A stretch of DNA of 64,000 bases. Origin: Corythucha ciliata (lineage: Eukaryota > Arthropoda > Insecta > Hemiptera > Tingidae). A program made the translations under genes and the position numbers. This document shows positions 11,161 through 22,689 of this stretch, in pieces. Each line of letters opens with the position of its first letter. Position 1 is the first letter of the stretch. The stretch lies in contig CM075941.1 in the NCBI GenBank assembly GCA_038030265.1, forward strand, positions 434,001 through 498,000, given 5' to 3'. The notes below the pieces were generated by a model. It saw only the letters and a program-made list of their open reading frames with translations, did not search any database and was not told the origin of the DNA.

Positions 11161-12039
11161 CCAAATTCAAAGCCGGGCCTCGTATACCTAAGCGCTCGAG
11201 TTTTTGTCAATGTTCTAGCCATCAGCATAAGGAGAAGTAGTAATTTCCGCGCCTTATTTTCAAAGTGATCTTTATGCCCGTGGGGTAGGTATGTGTGTGC
11301 CCTGACGAACAACCGAAAAATAGGCAAATATCAGCGAAGTTAAAAGCTTCCTGTCGGAAACTTACGATACTGCACCGTTTCACGTTTTAATTTCATGCAT
11401 TTGAAAGTTTCGGGGATTTTTTATTTTAGTCACAGCGGAAACCAAGAGCTATGGCTGGCCACGATGGCACTCGGACAAAGCCGCGCCCTGACGGCCGCAA
11501 ACTCAAAGCATTATTAGGCGAAATTTGGAAGTTTCCTAGGTTTTTAAGCAACTGGCTTTCCTGGCTTAAATTAAGCTATTTCACACGGCTTAATTCAACA
11601 GAATTGCAAAATTTTGAAGTCATTTGGGCTGACCGACCCCGACTGCGTTCCTCACGAATAGCCGTGTTATTGCAATATTATAAGCGCCAAGCATTGCGTT
11701 TGAAACTGGTTCTAAAGCCCGACGGAGCATGACGAATATCCAAAAAGATTGGAAGTTCCATGGCCTATAATATCCGCGGCTATGTGACTCTCCTGTCTTA
11801 ATTCCTTCGAAAATAGTAGTTTAGGGCCTTAAATATTAATTTCAGCAAAATTGCAAGTTTTTGGGCCTTTTTTCTGGCGGTGAAACTCTGGCTAACCGGC
11901 CTTTGCTCAAAGCATGACAAATTCCCACAAAATAGGAAGTTTCCTGGCTGGATATCCACGCGATGGCCGATGGACATTTAATGGTTCTAATTTCGGTGAA
12001 TTTGCCAGTTTAAAGTCTTATTAATTCGAGCAAATTACC

Positions 12040-12480
12040 GCGTTTCCTCTATTCTAGCTGTGAATTAGCGGATTTTGTCAAATTGCTCCGTAAACTCGCA
12101 TTTGTTTCCATTTTAAAAGCGAATGAGCAATTTATCTCAATTTTAGCCTGGAATTAGAGCGCGGTCTTTCTCAGTTTTGGCCATGTATTAAGTGTGTTTT
12201 ATAACATTTATCCGAGAAATGTTTCCACCTCAATTTTAGCAGCCTGTTACAGCGTTTTCTCCATTTTAGCCTCGAATTAGCGTTTTTCTTCACTTTTCAG
12301 TCATGTGGATTAGCGATTTTCACATCTATTGCCGCAAATTGGCGCTCCTTCTCAATTTTAGCTGGGAGATATTCCCTAGTTTTTGTTGCGATTTATTTAT
12401 TAATTTTACCCGAGAATTATCGCTCTCAGCCCCGAATTGGTGGGCCTCCTAAAGTCCGCTAATTATCGTTTTTCTCAATT
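12040..12480. repeat. Degenerate array of about 30-bp units (family 1), copy 1
   Basis: Repeated phrases near the consensus GAATTAGCG(C)TTTTTCTCAATTTTAGC recur every 27-33 bp with substitutions and small indels. Looser matches extend back to about 11,440. No frame is kept. The same family recurs at 14.5, 22.7-23.9, 26.1-27.4, 37.4, 38.2 and 58.8-59.3 kb. Confidence 0.75.
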
Positions 12481-12657
12481 TGAAATCGATTAAATAAACG
12501 CCCCCCCCCATATCACGGTAAAGTGTAAAATCCACCTTTTCTAGACCGCACAGCCACCCACCAGGGCCCTAATGGGGTAGAGAGAGTCCATCAGTGCGCC
12601 GACGCTAGGGAGGAACGCCCATTACCTACTCCCGGGAAGCCTCGTGGATGGCAGTGG

Positions 12658-12972
12658 GTGCCACCACCCACCGTACTTTATAAGCGGCGTGGCGAGACAG
12701 AAAGACCCTGTCGGACGACAGCAGTTGAAGACCGTTGGACCACCCCGAAGAGGACACCAGGGGACAAGCCGGACGAGGACCAGTCAAGCAAGCGAAAAGC
12801 GAACACGGACGCTAACCGGAGCCGAAGTAGAACTCCGAAGAGGAACCGCGGCAGCCGGCCCCAGGACCACTCGAGACGAACTACGGACAGCGCGAAGGGG
12901 GCTAAAATCCAACCGGAAGAGCTCCCAGCGAAACCCCGTCGTACCCTCGGTAGTTCTCCCCCTAGTGGGTGA
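12658..12972 (+). CDS. Small Arg/Ser/Lys-rich open frame, copy 1 (uncertain)
   Basis: A 104-codon frame in GC-rich sequence encodes a very basic protein (KRKANTDANRSRSRTPKRNR segment). I do not recognise it. It could be a remnant of a retrotransposon gag-like or 5' region, or chance. Copy 2 keeps the same length with about five residue changes, which does not argue for protein constraint. An overlapping frame (12,644-13,096) is open too, as expected in GC-rich DNA. Confidence 0.2.
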   Translation: MPPPTVLYKRRGETERPCRTTAVEDRWTTPKRTPGDKPDEDQSSKRKANTDANRSRSRTPKRNRGSRPQDHSRRTTDSAKGAKIQPEELPAKPRRTLGSSPPSG

Positions 12973-13010
12973 CGAACACCGATCTGACTCCCAGTGGTGG
13001 CGGCTTCTTC

Positions 13011-14160
13011 TCCCAGATACTGGTCGACGAAGGCCCCTCCTTCCTCCCCACCGCCTTACCCGGGTGAATCCTTTTCAAAGGGGCGTAGAGGCTTAGCGCC
13101 TTAATTAGCTGCCCTTGTGAACTCCTGGTGAGCGACAGAATTACTTCTCTTGCCCTCACCCTACCAACAGGAGCAGCAGGTTGGCTGTGGCAGCGCAAGG
13201 GCGCTAATCGTCCGTCTACTCTGGAGACCTGGAGCGAGCGCAGGGGCTCTAACCGATCAACCACACGGAGGACCAGCCGATAGCGTCAAGGGACGCTCAT
13301 AGACGACCCCGAGGACCAGGAACCAGTGCAAGGGCCCTAATCAACCGTCTACCCAGGACATCTGGAGCGAGCTCAGGAGTGCTAACCGATCCACACACCG
13401 ACAGCGTCGAAGGACGCTCACAGGCAACCCAGGAACAAGGGAGCCACTCGTTGAATACGACAGGGCCAAAGGACGGCCAGGGAGGAACATAAATATCAGT
13501 TATACCAGTGATTGTGATCTACTTTTCTGTGAGATTCCCTTAGTTCTTATTTTATATTTTTCCTCTCCAGTTGACAAATAGCTTCAGCAGGAGCAGTCCC
13601 ACGGGTCGCCATAGCCACAAAATTACACAATCTATAAAAACTCTCCTGCACTTCAACATCGTTAGGTCACGCGTGTTGTTGCCTAACTTACACACACTTT
13701 CAGACGACTCATGAACAAATTCCAAGCTTCAATCACGTTCTCCCAGATACTGGTCGACGAAGGCCCCTCCTTCCTCCCCACCGCCTTACCCGGGTGAATC
13801 CTTTTCAAAGGGGCTTAGAAGGCTTAGCGCCTTAATTAGCTGCCCTTGTGAACTCCTGGTGAGCGACAGAATTACTTCTCTTGCCCTCACCCTACCAACA
13901 GGAGCAGCAGGTTGGCTGTGGCAGCGCAAGGGCGCTAATCGTCCGTCTACTCTGGAGACCTGGAGCGAGCGCAGGGGCTCTAACCGATCAACCACACGGA
14001 GGACCAGCCGATAGCGTCAAGGGACGCTCATAGACGACCCCGAGGACCAGGAACCAGTGCAAGGGCCCTAATCAACCGTCTACCCAGGACATCTGGAGCG
14101 AGCTCAGGAGTGCTAACCGATCCACACACCGACAGCGTCGAAGGACGCTCACAGGCAACC
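13011..14160. repeat. A-B-A rearrangement present only in copy 1
   Basis: Block A (13,011-13,430) recurs at 13,741-14,160. Between them is block B (13,432-13,740), a copy of 16,436-16,744 from 3 kb downstream. Copy 2 has one A (from about 59,830) and one B (62,525-62,832). Junctions carry short shared sequence (GGAAC, TTC). Confidence 0.9.
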
Positions 14161-14282
14161 CGGAGGACCAGCCTGCAGCGCAAGGGGCGCTACCCGACCG
14201 TCAGATCATAGGACCTACAGAGACCTCACCTGTCGGCCACGAATCTTTCACTAGCTCGAAGGGACGTTATCAGATCGTCAGC
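13190..14282. repeat. GC-rich array of short stem-loops, copy 1
   Basis: Short perfect or near-perfect hairpins recur at about 40-bp steps, within a larger repeat of about 120 bp. Examples: AGCGC-AAGG-GCGCT at 13,192-13,205, AGCGTC-AAGG-GACGCT at 13,282-13,297, AGCGTC-GAAG-GACGCT at 13,403-13,418, and AGCGC-AAGGG-GCGCT at 14,177-14,191. Several are followed by TAAYCGxYC. The array is interrupted at 13,431-13,740 by the copy-1-specific block B. Function unknown. Confidence 0.7.
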
Positions 14283-15050
14283 CGCGGAATCCAGGACGCC
14301 TAACCTTGGAGGTGCTCGTGCCCAAAAGAACGACCGACCTCTTCAAGGCCAACGCCTTCTCCCCAGGAAGTAATATTAATTTCAATGCTGTGAATATTGT
14401 AAATACTACGAAATATATTGGGGCCTGTTACCCAAAAGACAACAACTGGTGGCCTTCCGTGAATTATTCCTCAAGACCCTCAATCTTCGGACGCCTAATT
14501 AGGCTACTCGGCGTCAACTGGCGACCATGACAGGACCTAACGCTCGACGATTTTTTCATGTTCATCTATGTGAATTAGCGCTTTTACTCAATTTAAGTCC
14601 CGATGATTGCCTGGAAAAACCGCTGGAATGGGCGTTTTTTCAATTTTAGTTGAGCCGGCTGAGTGATTGATTGCTGTTTTTATTTATAGCTGCAAAATTG
14701 CGGGTCAAACTCAAAGAATCATCTGTGCAGTTCCCTCTTCAACAATCCACATTTTATAGTGCGCTCCATCTTCTTAGGGGGTGAGAGGGGTTGAAACCCC
14801 CCAAAAAACCCTCCCCTTAAATCTGCCACTGGTCACAGCGCAGCTATGTTGCCACCTCGGCACTCCGAGACACCGGATACGAGTCTATCCAAAAAGAAGA
14901 AGTGGCGCATTGTCGAGTTTATAGTAAATACATAAGTTGGAGTGGTAATCCAAGTGGCTTACCATCAGGTGTCATGGACGAGGGCGAAAGCACACTCTTT
15001 ACTTATTTATACGTGAGAATGAGACATCATTTTTTGTTCAAATAATCCAT

Positions 15051-15135
15051 CCTATAGCAGGAATCGAACCCACGCAGCAGACGTTAACTGGACATGAGAG
15101 TCGTCGCCCTAACGACCTCGGCCACTCTGTTGGGC
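15051..15135 (-). repeat. tRNA-Ser/Leu-like sequence, probable SINE head, copy 1
   Basis: The minus strand has a near box A (GTGGCCGAGG) and a perfect box B (GGTTCGATTCC) with class II spacing and a long variable region, as in tRNA-Ser or tRNA-Leu. The acceptor ends do not pair well, and an identical context occurs in copy 2, so I read it as a tRNA-derived SINE or tRNA pseudogene rather than a working tRNA. Confidence 0.6.
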
Positions 15136-18100
15136 TTGAGTTTATAGGATTCACATCGGTAACGTCACTTTGAATTACCGCTGTAATTTCGTAGTATTCG
15201 ACCAACCGAAGATTTGTCAGAGCGTTCCATGGTGGGAGGATGTTAAACAAGTGAGAAATCGAATCCTTTTTTAAAAACAAAATAACTTCCCGATCTTCGA
15301 GTTATTCTATTTTTTTCTCCCAATTTCTTCCTTCGTGGCTAAATTATTACAAATTTCCAACAGGTATCTTAATTTAAGTCTTTAAACTGTTATTTTAGGC
15401 ATTCGAAACTGTCAATTTTGTCGTTTAAAACGTTTAATTTCGTCCCAAAGACTGTTAGGGACTGTTGAGGGCGTTTGTTTCGATGCGTAATTACGATCTG
15501 CCCACTTCTGAAAGTATATAATAACGGAAACAATTCAACCACCCAAACGTCACAAGTTTAACTCGTTGAATGAGAGTTTCTCCATTACTCATTCGCTCTC
15601 AGCGCATTTCTCCCCTGTTTGTTCATTAAACCAAGAGTCAATTTCCATGTCATTTGAAACCCTTCAGAATAAATACAGTGCCTCCCCCCAACTTGACCAC
15701 GTCTCATTTTGAGAGGGGAATAAGGGCCCATCTCAATTACCTGGGGGCGTTCTATTTTTATACTGTCGATTCGACAAGACCGAAAGAGGGCTTAAACCCA
15801 TCTCTCTATATACAAGACAAATAAATCCGGGCTGATTTAAATGTCTTTGGCAATGGAAAGACTACCCTTGCCGTTGAGTAATTGCGACCGACGTGGTTGA
15901 AGGAGAAAAAATTGGGGCATGAATGGAAAAATTTAAAGAGAAAGTGGTTGATGAGACGTTGTTTTGTGACTCTCCGAGGAATGTAAACTTTTCAGAGTCT
16001 CGTGAGGCTTTCATGTAGCGGATAAAAAGGGGAGCTCGAATAGGTGGGAGTCGAGGAGGTATAGAAAGGATTGCATTTTTTACTGCCGTATATCTCTGAG
16101 TTGGTATACTGTAAAAATCGCTTCACCAGTTATTGCCCATTTCATTCGCTCCCCCACCCACCCACCCATCTACTAGTCCAACACACCCCCGTTTTGTCGA
16201 GTTGGAAACTGTTTTATCAGTTCTAGGAGATGGGGTGGAATGGAAAAGGTGACTCTATAGATATATCCTATCAAAATGTATGGCTGCGGGGGGTATCGTC
16301 GTCAGTGTTTTACGATCTCTATTGGTTGAACTGGATGGAAAGACCAGAGGAGGGATTAATGGCGTTGACCTAAGGGGCCCACAGGATAAATAAATGATGA
16401 GTTTCTAGGTCAAGAAACAAGACAAAGCCTTAGGTGGAACAAGGGAGCCACTCGTTGAATACGACAGGGCCAAAGGACGGCCAGGGAGGAACATAAATAT
16501 CAGTTATACCAGTGATTGTGATCTACTTTTCTGTGAGATTCCCTTAGTTCTTATTTTATATTTTTCCTCTCCAGTTGACAAATAGCCTCAGCAGGAGCAG
16601 TCCCACGGGTCGCCATAGCCACAAAATTACACAATCTATAAAAACTCTCCTGCACTTCAACATCGTTAGGTCACGCGTGTTGTTGCCTAACTTACACACA
16701 CTTTCAGACGACTCATGAACAAATTCCAAGCTTCAATCACGTTCTTGACAATCGAGTTTGTGAACTTTTCACGGCAGCCACGCTTTAATTTAAAGTAAAT
16801 TACTAAGAACACACTCGCGTTACTGTATTCATTCGTTAAGGCACTGAAATTCCACCATCATTCACGGTGGAGAGTAATAGCAAGATAATCTACAAGCGCG
16901 GAAGCCCAGTTGGGTTTTTCTACGCACAAAGTAGCGAATTACTTCTCGTGGATTTATGTTCGACTTACACGAGTTATTAAGAAACGTTAAGCGTCATTAA
17001 GAACTTTCTAAGATCTAATCATTTTGAAATGCACGAAGCCGTGTAATTAGGACTGTAGAAACTTTTCGACGTAGAGTTCACCTTAAAAAAAAAAAGACTC
17101 ACATTTTTTTGTTTTCTTGTTTTTCAGACAAGGTGAAAAGTGGTTGAGTGAGAGGGATGCCCACAGCTTTTCAACCGAATGACCAGGTTCAACATGTTGA
17201 CACGCTCTTTCCATACTCACGTCGAGTGAGATTGGACCAACAAAATAACTTATTCATTCTAAAATAAATGACTCTCGCTAGACTCGATTGTATTCTGGGA
17301 CGGGATTGTGGTTGACGGTGATGGAGAGGGTAGGGTGAGACGAGTATAAGCTTACCCGGACCTGTAGGTAGTAGTATAATCTTCTGGGGGGCGGGGGGCG
17401 TAAAAAAACTATGCATTATTCAGTTTGTTTCTAAACTACTCTTCAAAAACCGCGCTTCATCTTTAACTTCAACCGCTCGCCAACCCGCTCAATTGAACAA
17501 GGCAATGTGTTCGCGCCTGTTGGGAATCGTCAGTTGAATAAGTTTGTGTTTTGGGCTTACCACACGCCATAAATCGTGTGTTTTAAACATAATTACGCCC
17601 CAGTGTGGTTTGAGCCCTACAAAATTGAATTTTCGAATCATGAAAATCCGTGAAATTGACTTTGAAGGTGTCAGATCCATAAAATGAGGGTAATGAGTGA
17701 GTCAAACACATGCGAATGCGAAATTTTGGAGTATTTTTGCAAAACCCTAGAAATTTCCATTTGATTTAGCTAAACCCTTGAAATAGGGTTGCTAAAGTGA
17801 CCCAAACCTGAGAAATGATGTTTAAAGAAAAGAAATCTGCCAAATTTGGAGTAAATAGGGCCAAATTCTACACATTTTGTTTTCATTAGTTGATTGAAAG
17901 AGGAGAGCGCGAATAGCCAGTCAATCCATTTTATAGCGCAAGCCTAGCACAGTGAAGAATTGTTGGGACCAGCTCGATTTTTATATTGGGACGTTGGCCT
18001 TCACAGAAAACAAAAACCACTGCTTGCCGAGCTTTCGGAACAATTCATTTCCTTCCTCAGGGCTTTACAACGTAACAGCGGATTTTAGTAACCGAAAATA

Positions 18101-18600
18101 TCAAGTCAAAATAATGCAAAAAACCTTACCACAGTGTATGTTACAAGTACGAATACTAAGTTATTACGATGTATATGGCAATATGATGCAAGGACCAATC
18201 TTGTTAGCCATAACAAATTGCCCAACCATGAAAAAAAATGTGGTAAAAAACGAAAAAAAACAAAAAAACTCACTGTCAGAATTGTAGAAAACGATTGAAC
18301 GGAGTTACATCTCAGTACCGCAGCCAAGCATAAGGCCCCGCCCAACCCCTCCACCGCTAACAATAAACCTGTTCACACCCCTCTCCGCTATCGCCTTTTT
18401 TAAAAACTCAACCACCTGTCATCGCCAAACAAATAAATAAAATTATGTATGCTAGCAAAAAACTAAAGAAATTATATTTGAATAAATACAAACTTTAAAA
18501 ATGGAAATAAATGAATAAACAAACAAATAAACTAAAACTTAAATAAATCAATAAAAACTTAATAAATCAACCCCCCAAACAACAACAGAACGCTGTCCCT
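15136..18600. other. No gene seen, end of copy 1 and beyond
   Basis: Non-coding by eye: short frames only. It holds a (CCCA)n-like run at about 16,151-16,168 and the source of block B (16,436-16,744). From 17,911 it leaves the duplicated unit and becomes AT-rich, with AATAAA-type simple sequence at 18,430-18,570. Confidence 0.6.
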
Positions 18601-18611
18601 TATCTGTCCGC

Positions 18612-18845
18612 CTTGTGTACGGTGAAAAGCAGGCGGCGAAAAGAAACCACAAGGAGCGGTTGTGGTTTACAGACGGTTCTAAAACGAATAGTGGGACTGG
18701 TGCGGGGGTGTACGGACCCGAATGGAGGCTGTCTACACCACTCTCGGTCCTCCAAGCCGAAGTCTACGCAATCAAGGCCTGTGCTGCTGAGAATATACGT
18801 AGGGACGTGCAAAATGCCCATATATGTATACTCACGGATAGCCAG
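18612..18845 (+). pseudogene. LINE RNase H domain, 5' half, interrupted
   Basis: The frame reads HKERLWFTDGSKT...GAGVYG...LQAEVYAIKACAAENI...ICILTDSQ. It carries the catalytic Asp (FTDGS), Glu (QAEVYAI) and second Asp (LTDSQ) of the RNase H found in R1/jockey/I-type LINEs. The frame is cut after LTDSQ by the BEL insertion at 18,846 and resumes at 21,290 with AAIKAL. Confidence 0.85.
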
Positions 18846-21289
18846 TATTATATCTGAGAGCACTCTGTATTCCGAGTTATGAACTTCTATGTTTCAAAAA
18901 CAGTGACTGTATCAATAATTCAAACATCATGTGGTAATAAGAATGAAGTAAGATAGGCACATGACACTCCCCCACTTGATAAAGAACATAATCATGGTGT
19001 TGATCGTCTGGGGGCTTCTAGTGCTGGTGTTGAGGTTGGAGGTTGAGCAGAGGCTACCTCAGTGTGATTTTCAAGCGTTGAAAGATGACTGGGGAACTCT
19101 GATGGCGAAGGGGACTCGGACAGGGAAAAGAACGTGGCGGATTGATGCTGCTGAGTCGTCTCGTGATCTCTCTTGGTTACGGTTGGTAGACGATCATATG
19201 TGCTGCGGGGTGTGCGCTGAAGTATATGAATGGATCTTGCGTCAGATTCTGAGTTTTCTTGGTGACAAGAGTCTTTCGAAATTCGTCAATTTGACGCTTT
19301 ACTTCTCTCCCCGAGTCAAGTAACACTAGATAGTGCCGTTGTCCAAGTTTTTGTTTTACATCACCGAATTCCCAACTGAGCTCGATTAAATAACAGAATC
19401 TAACAAATAACCGGTCGAATAAAGCGCAAGATACAACAGGATTTGAGGAAATCCGAACACGAAACTAAGCTAAACAATAACAAAAAACAAAAAAAATCAT
19501 TGAGTGGGCAGTGGGCATAATTTGACAAGTGGTCTAACGAGTTCTCCCCCACGAAGCCTTACTTTTGCGACTCTCGTGACTCCGTCTGGGCCAGGAAAAA
19601 CTTCTGAAACAACGGCAAGAGGCCAATGTAAAGGAGGGATGTTCTCCTGCCAAACAACGACGGTACCCGGTCTGATGGTAGGCCCATCCTTCTGCCACTT
19701 CACCCTGAACTGGAGCGTATATAAATATTCTCTCTGCCACCTTCTCCAGAACTGCTGGACGATCCAACTGATTTTGGCATGGTGATCCAGACACGTCAGT
19801 GGATGAGACGAGACATCACTAGCCGGTAGATGGTCTAACGGGGTCGCCCAGGGTGAGAAAATGAGCTGGAGTTAAGGCTTCCGGGTGGTCTCCATCGCTA
19901 TTCGGTCAAGAATGGTGAGAGGACGACTGTTCAAGAGCGGTGTTGAACTCTTCATAGGTAAGTAAAGTGTTGGCGGTTGGTTTCCCTAGATGGGTCTTCA
20001 CGCATTTGACATTCGCCTCCCAAATACCTCCAAAATGGGGAGCCAACGGGGGGTTAAGTCGCCACTCGATTCTACGATGCGCCAATTCTGAACCTAGCGT
20101 GTTGTTGTATTCGTGGGACAGCAAAAATCTATATAGTTCACCCAGCGAGTTTTTTGCTCCCTAAAGTTAGTCCCCTGGTCAGAGCAAACCAAAGAACAAG
20201 GTCCACGACGGGACAAAAATCGTCGGAAGGCGGAGAGGAAACAGTGGGTCGACAGATCCAAGGCTAACTCGAGATGAATTGCCTTGGTAGCCAAACAAAC
20301 AAAAAGACATAATGTAAGCTTTCATGCTTCGGGTCCCTCGTCTTCTGGCCATAGTGGTGGGGAAAGGTCCGGCATAATTCACGCCAGTATTGGCAAACGC
20401 TTTCAAATCGTGAACTCGGGTGGCGGATAACGGAGCCATTTTAGGTTGAAAGGGCCTGGGTTTGAAGCGAAAGCACCAATTTCATTTTTTTATTTGACGA
20501 CGGACGAGTTCACGCGCCGAAATAATCCAAAATTTCATATGGACGATGGAGAGCAACAGATGCGTCCCAGTGTGCAAATTGTCTTGATGGTATTGATCCA
20601 CTAGAATCTCAACAAATTTTCCCCTTTTGGGTAATAGAATCGGATGTTTACGTTCGTAGGGCAGATCGGAGTTCTGCAGTCGTCCCCCCACCCTCACTAC
20701 ACCATTGTCTAAGAACAATCCTAATTTTAAGATGAGCGGATGGAGCTTCCGCTTCGGAGTTTCCGAACAGTCAGCTCTTTTAAGATCTGAAACTATTTCT
20801 GTTAAGCAGGTTTCTTGGATGTGTTTACACCAACACACTTCTGCACTCTCCAGCTCGGAGGCAAGTAGAGGGCCCGATCGAGCTTCAGAACGACATGCTA
20901 ATCGCCTTACAAGAGCGGTTACACGAATTAACCGGCGATAAGACGAAACCCTCTCTAGAAGTGGGTCCAAAACCCATTCCTTCTGCGGCACTAAAGTCGT
21001 GCAAATTTGGAGTTTTTCCTCGGGGGGTGCGGTCTCTCCAACTAATTCTTTGGCTCCCTTCACCGACCAAGTGTTCTCGGGTGAACAGATCCAAGGGGGA
21101 CCGTTGAACCATAAAGAGTGTGACAGGAATGCCTCCACCGACAGCCCTCGGCTTAGGCAGTCAGCTGGATTCGCTTGGCCACTCACGTGATACCAATCTT
21201 CGACAGGTACGTTCTCCTGAATTTGGATCACTCTATTAGCGACAAAAACTGTCCACCTGGAGGGGGAAGACGACAACCATTGAAGGGCG
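18846..21289 (-). mobile_element. 5'-truncated BEL/Pao element inside the LINE
   Basis: A 2.44-kb insertion splits the LINE RNase H. GCCAG flanks both sides (18,841-18,845 and 21,290-21,294), which could be a 5-bp target duplication. It holds the end of RNase H, integrase and the pol C-terminus; gag, protease and most of the reverse transcriptase are absent. No second LTR is visible, so LTR borders cannot be fixed. Sequence from about 18,850 to 19,490 is the 3' non-coding and LTR part. Confidence 0.75.
19497..21285 (-). pseudogene. BEL/Pao pol: RNase H end, integrase, C-terminal domain
   Basis: High to low: LQWLSSSPSRWTVFVANRV (end of RNase H), QANPADCLSRGL, a long linker, then HPILLP with HQ..H...H zinc-binding residues in an open stretch down to 20,482. 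Next come MAPLSATRV...GVNYAGPF (first integrase Asp) near 20,400, VCSDQGTNFR (second Asp) near 20,180, and WRLNPPLAPHFGGIWEA (Glu region) near 20,050. The C-terminal domain is intact (YTLQFRVKWQ...PGTVVVWQE...LAVVSEVFPGPDG...VKLCPLP), with its stop at 19,497. At least three frameshifts or stops break it. It differs clearly from the BEL at 5-7 kb, so it is another lineage. Confidence 0.85.
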
Positions 21290-21926
21290 GCCAGGCTGCC
21301 ATTAAGGCACTAACGGCTCTGATAGTGAGCTCCGGGCTTTTATGGGACTGCCGATAAAGCCTTTGTCTACTGGCCCAAGATAGCAATGTAAGCCTTTAAT
21401 GGGTACCGGGACACAAGGGTATCCACGGGAACGAGCAGGCGGACTCCTTGGCCAGGGAGGGCTCAAGTAGAGACTTCACTGGCCCGAAGCTGGCGCTCGG
21501 CATCCCGCCATCGACCTTCAGGATGGCGATAGCCAAGTGGGTTAATGCCCAGACGGCTATACACTGTCAGAGACTGGAGGGACATCAGCAGAGTAAGCAC
21601 ATGGTCGAAAGACCGTGCAGGAGGCTTACAAGCAAACTGCTCCGGCTTAGCCGGAGAGACCTTAGAACGGTGGTAGGCCTTATCACAGGATTCTGCCAGC
21701 TCCGTTACCACCTATATCGCATCGGGGTAACCACGGAGTCCCCCGGTGTGTAGACTGTGTGGGGAAGAAGACGAGACCGCCTATCACATCGTGTTCGAAT
21801 GTGTGGCGCTCGCGGGCTGCCGGCTCAGCATCTTCGGAGCTGATCGACTCGAGGGTGTTCCGACCAGCGAAACTCTTGCTGAGGACCTCCTAAACCTTGT
21901 CAGAGGGAAGAGGATCCTGGACTAGA
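21290..21926 (+). pseudogene. LINE RNase H 3' half and ORF2 C-terminus
   Basis: Continues the frame cut at 18,845: AAIKALTALIVSSGLLWDC, then WVPGHKGIHGNEQADSLA (final RNase H Asp), and a C-terminal region ending in CRLCGEEDETAYHIVFEC, a CCHC-like knuckle typical of these LINEs. One extra C in a CCCCC run near 21,740 shifts the frame before that knuckle. The ORF stop is at about 21,924. Removing the BEL insert would still leave a dead gene because of this and an earlier stop near 21,357. Confidence 0.85.
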
Positions 21927-22003
21927 TCCACAGATCCAGGGGGAGCTCTCCTACCCGTGGATGTTGTCTAAAAAAAACAACAACAAAAAACAACAATTCC
22001 CCA
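21927..22003 (+). repeat. LINE 3' end with (AAC)n-rich tail
   Basis: A short 3' untranslated segment follows the stop and ends in an AAC/A-rich tract at about 21,971-22,003, which marks the 3' end of the LINE copy. Confidence 0.6.
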
Positions 22004-22689
22004 TCTCTATAACGTTTCATTCACAGCCAAAATACCACTGAAAACGCTACCAAGACCATCAAGGTCGGGCTAAAATTGCAGGCCTGACTGTCACTCTGAA
22101 TGAGAAGCATTTCTTTTATAAGCCTCCGAGGCAGGTTATCTTCTTTACACATTACATCCTCGGCTGATCAAACGTCCACCGGTGACCCAGCTAGTGAGCG
22201 GGTCTCGACAGGGCCGTCACGACCGGGGGCGTAATTTGAAATGCTACTCGATTGCTAGGAGTTGTTTCGTGGACTCTGATTGGCTAAACTCTAATTCAAT
22301 GCCGTTGCAGTGGTCATCTTGTTTGAATATCATTGATTATAAGACTGAATACTCAAGTTCAAAAGTTTTAGTGCACCGATCATTTTATTTTCTTCGCATT
22401 CATAGCCAAAATTTGCAATTACGAATAATTCAGTTATGGCGTCTTCATCAGTAAGAAAGTACACACTTTTGATCATTTCGGTGACATTTTAGTTATTGTT
22501 GTGGTGAAAGTGATTGTAAGGGGGTGAAGAAAAGTAGAAATAAATTATTCTGGAAAACATGAGGTCAGTGGCGGATCTAGGAATTTATCCTGAGAGGGCG
22601 TTCCATCATAAATCTGATTTAATCTTTCTTTTTATGAAATAATGATCCAGCCATGTTGTCCATCATATGTTTCCACGCCACCCCCTTTG

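Larger units (their letters stand above)
123..17910. repeat. Large direct duplication, copy 1
   Basis: This stretch matches 40,670-64,000 in the same orientation, interrupted by discrete insertions and deletions. The left edge is sharp: from base 123 the two copies agree, and just upstream they do not. The match still holds at the right window edge, so the unit is at least 17.8 kb. In the 429-bp first exon of the MADF gene I see one base difference between copies. It is either a recent segmental duplication or two alleles assembled in tandem. Confidence 0.97.

Noticed and set aside
12962..13264. Minus-strand frame over the hairpin array (also at 13,786 and 59,874)
   Set aside because: GC-rich DNA gives open frames by chance; this one follows the repeat structure and matches no domain I recognise.
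14750..14840. hAT-like end near 14,835 (CTGCCACTG) and similar CAGTGGCGGATCTAGG phrases at 22,566 and 10,807
   Set aside because: They look like remnants of a hAT-type family, but I could not find a partner end or target duplication for any of them.
15051..15135. A functional tRNA-Ser or tRNA-Leu gene
   Set aside because: Box B is perfect but the acceptor stem does not close and the D-arm is irregular; a SINE head fits better.
17952..18287. 111-codon frame at 17,952
   Set aside because: AT-rich, ends in lysine-rich simple sequence, and shows no recognisable domain or splice context.
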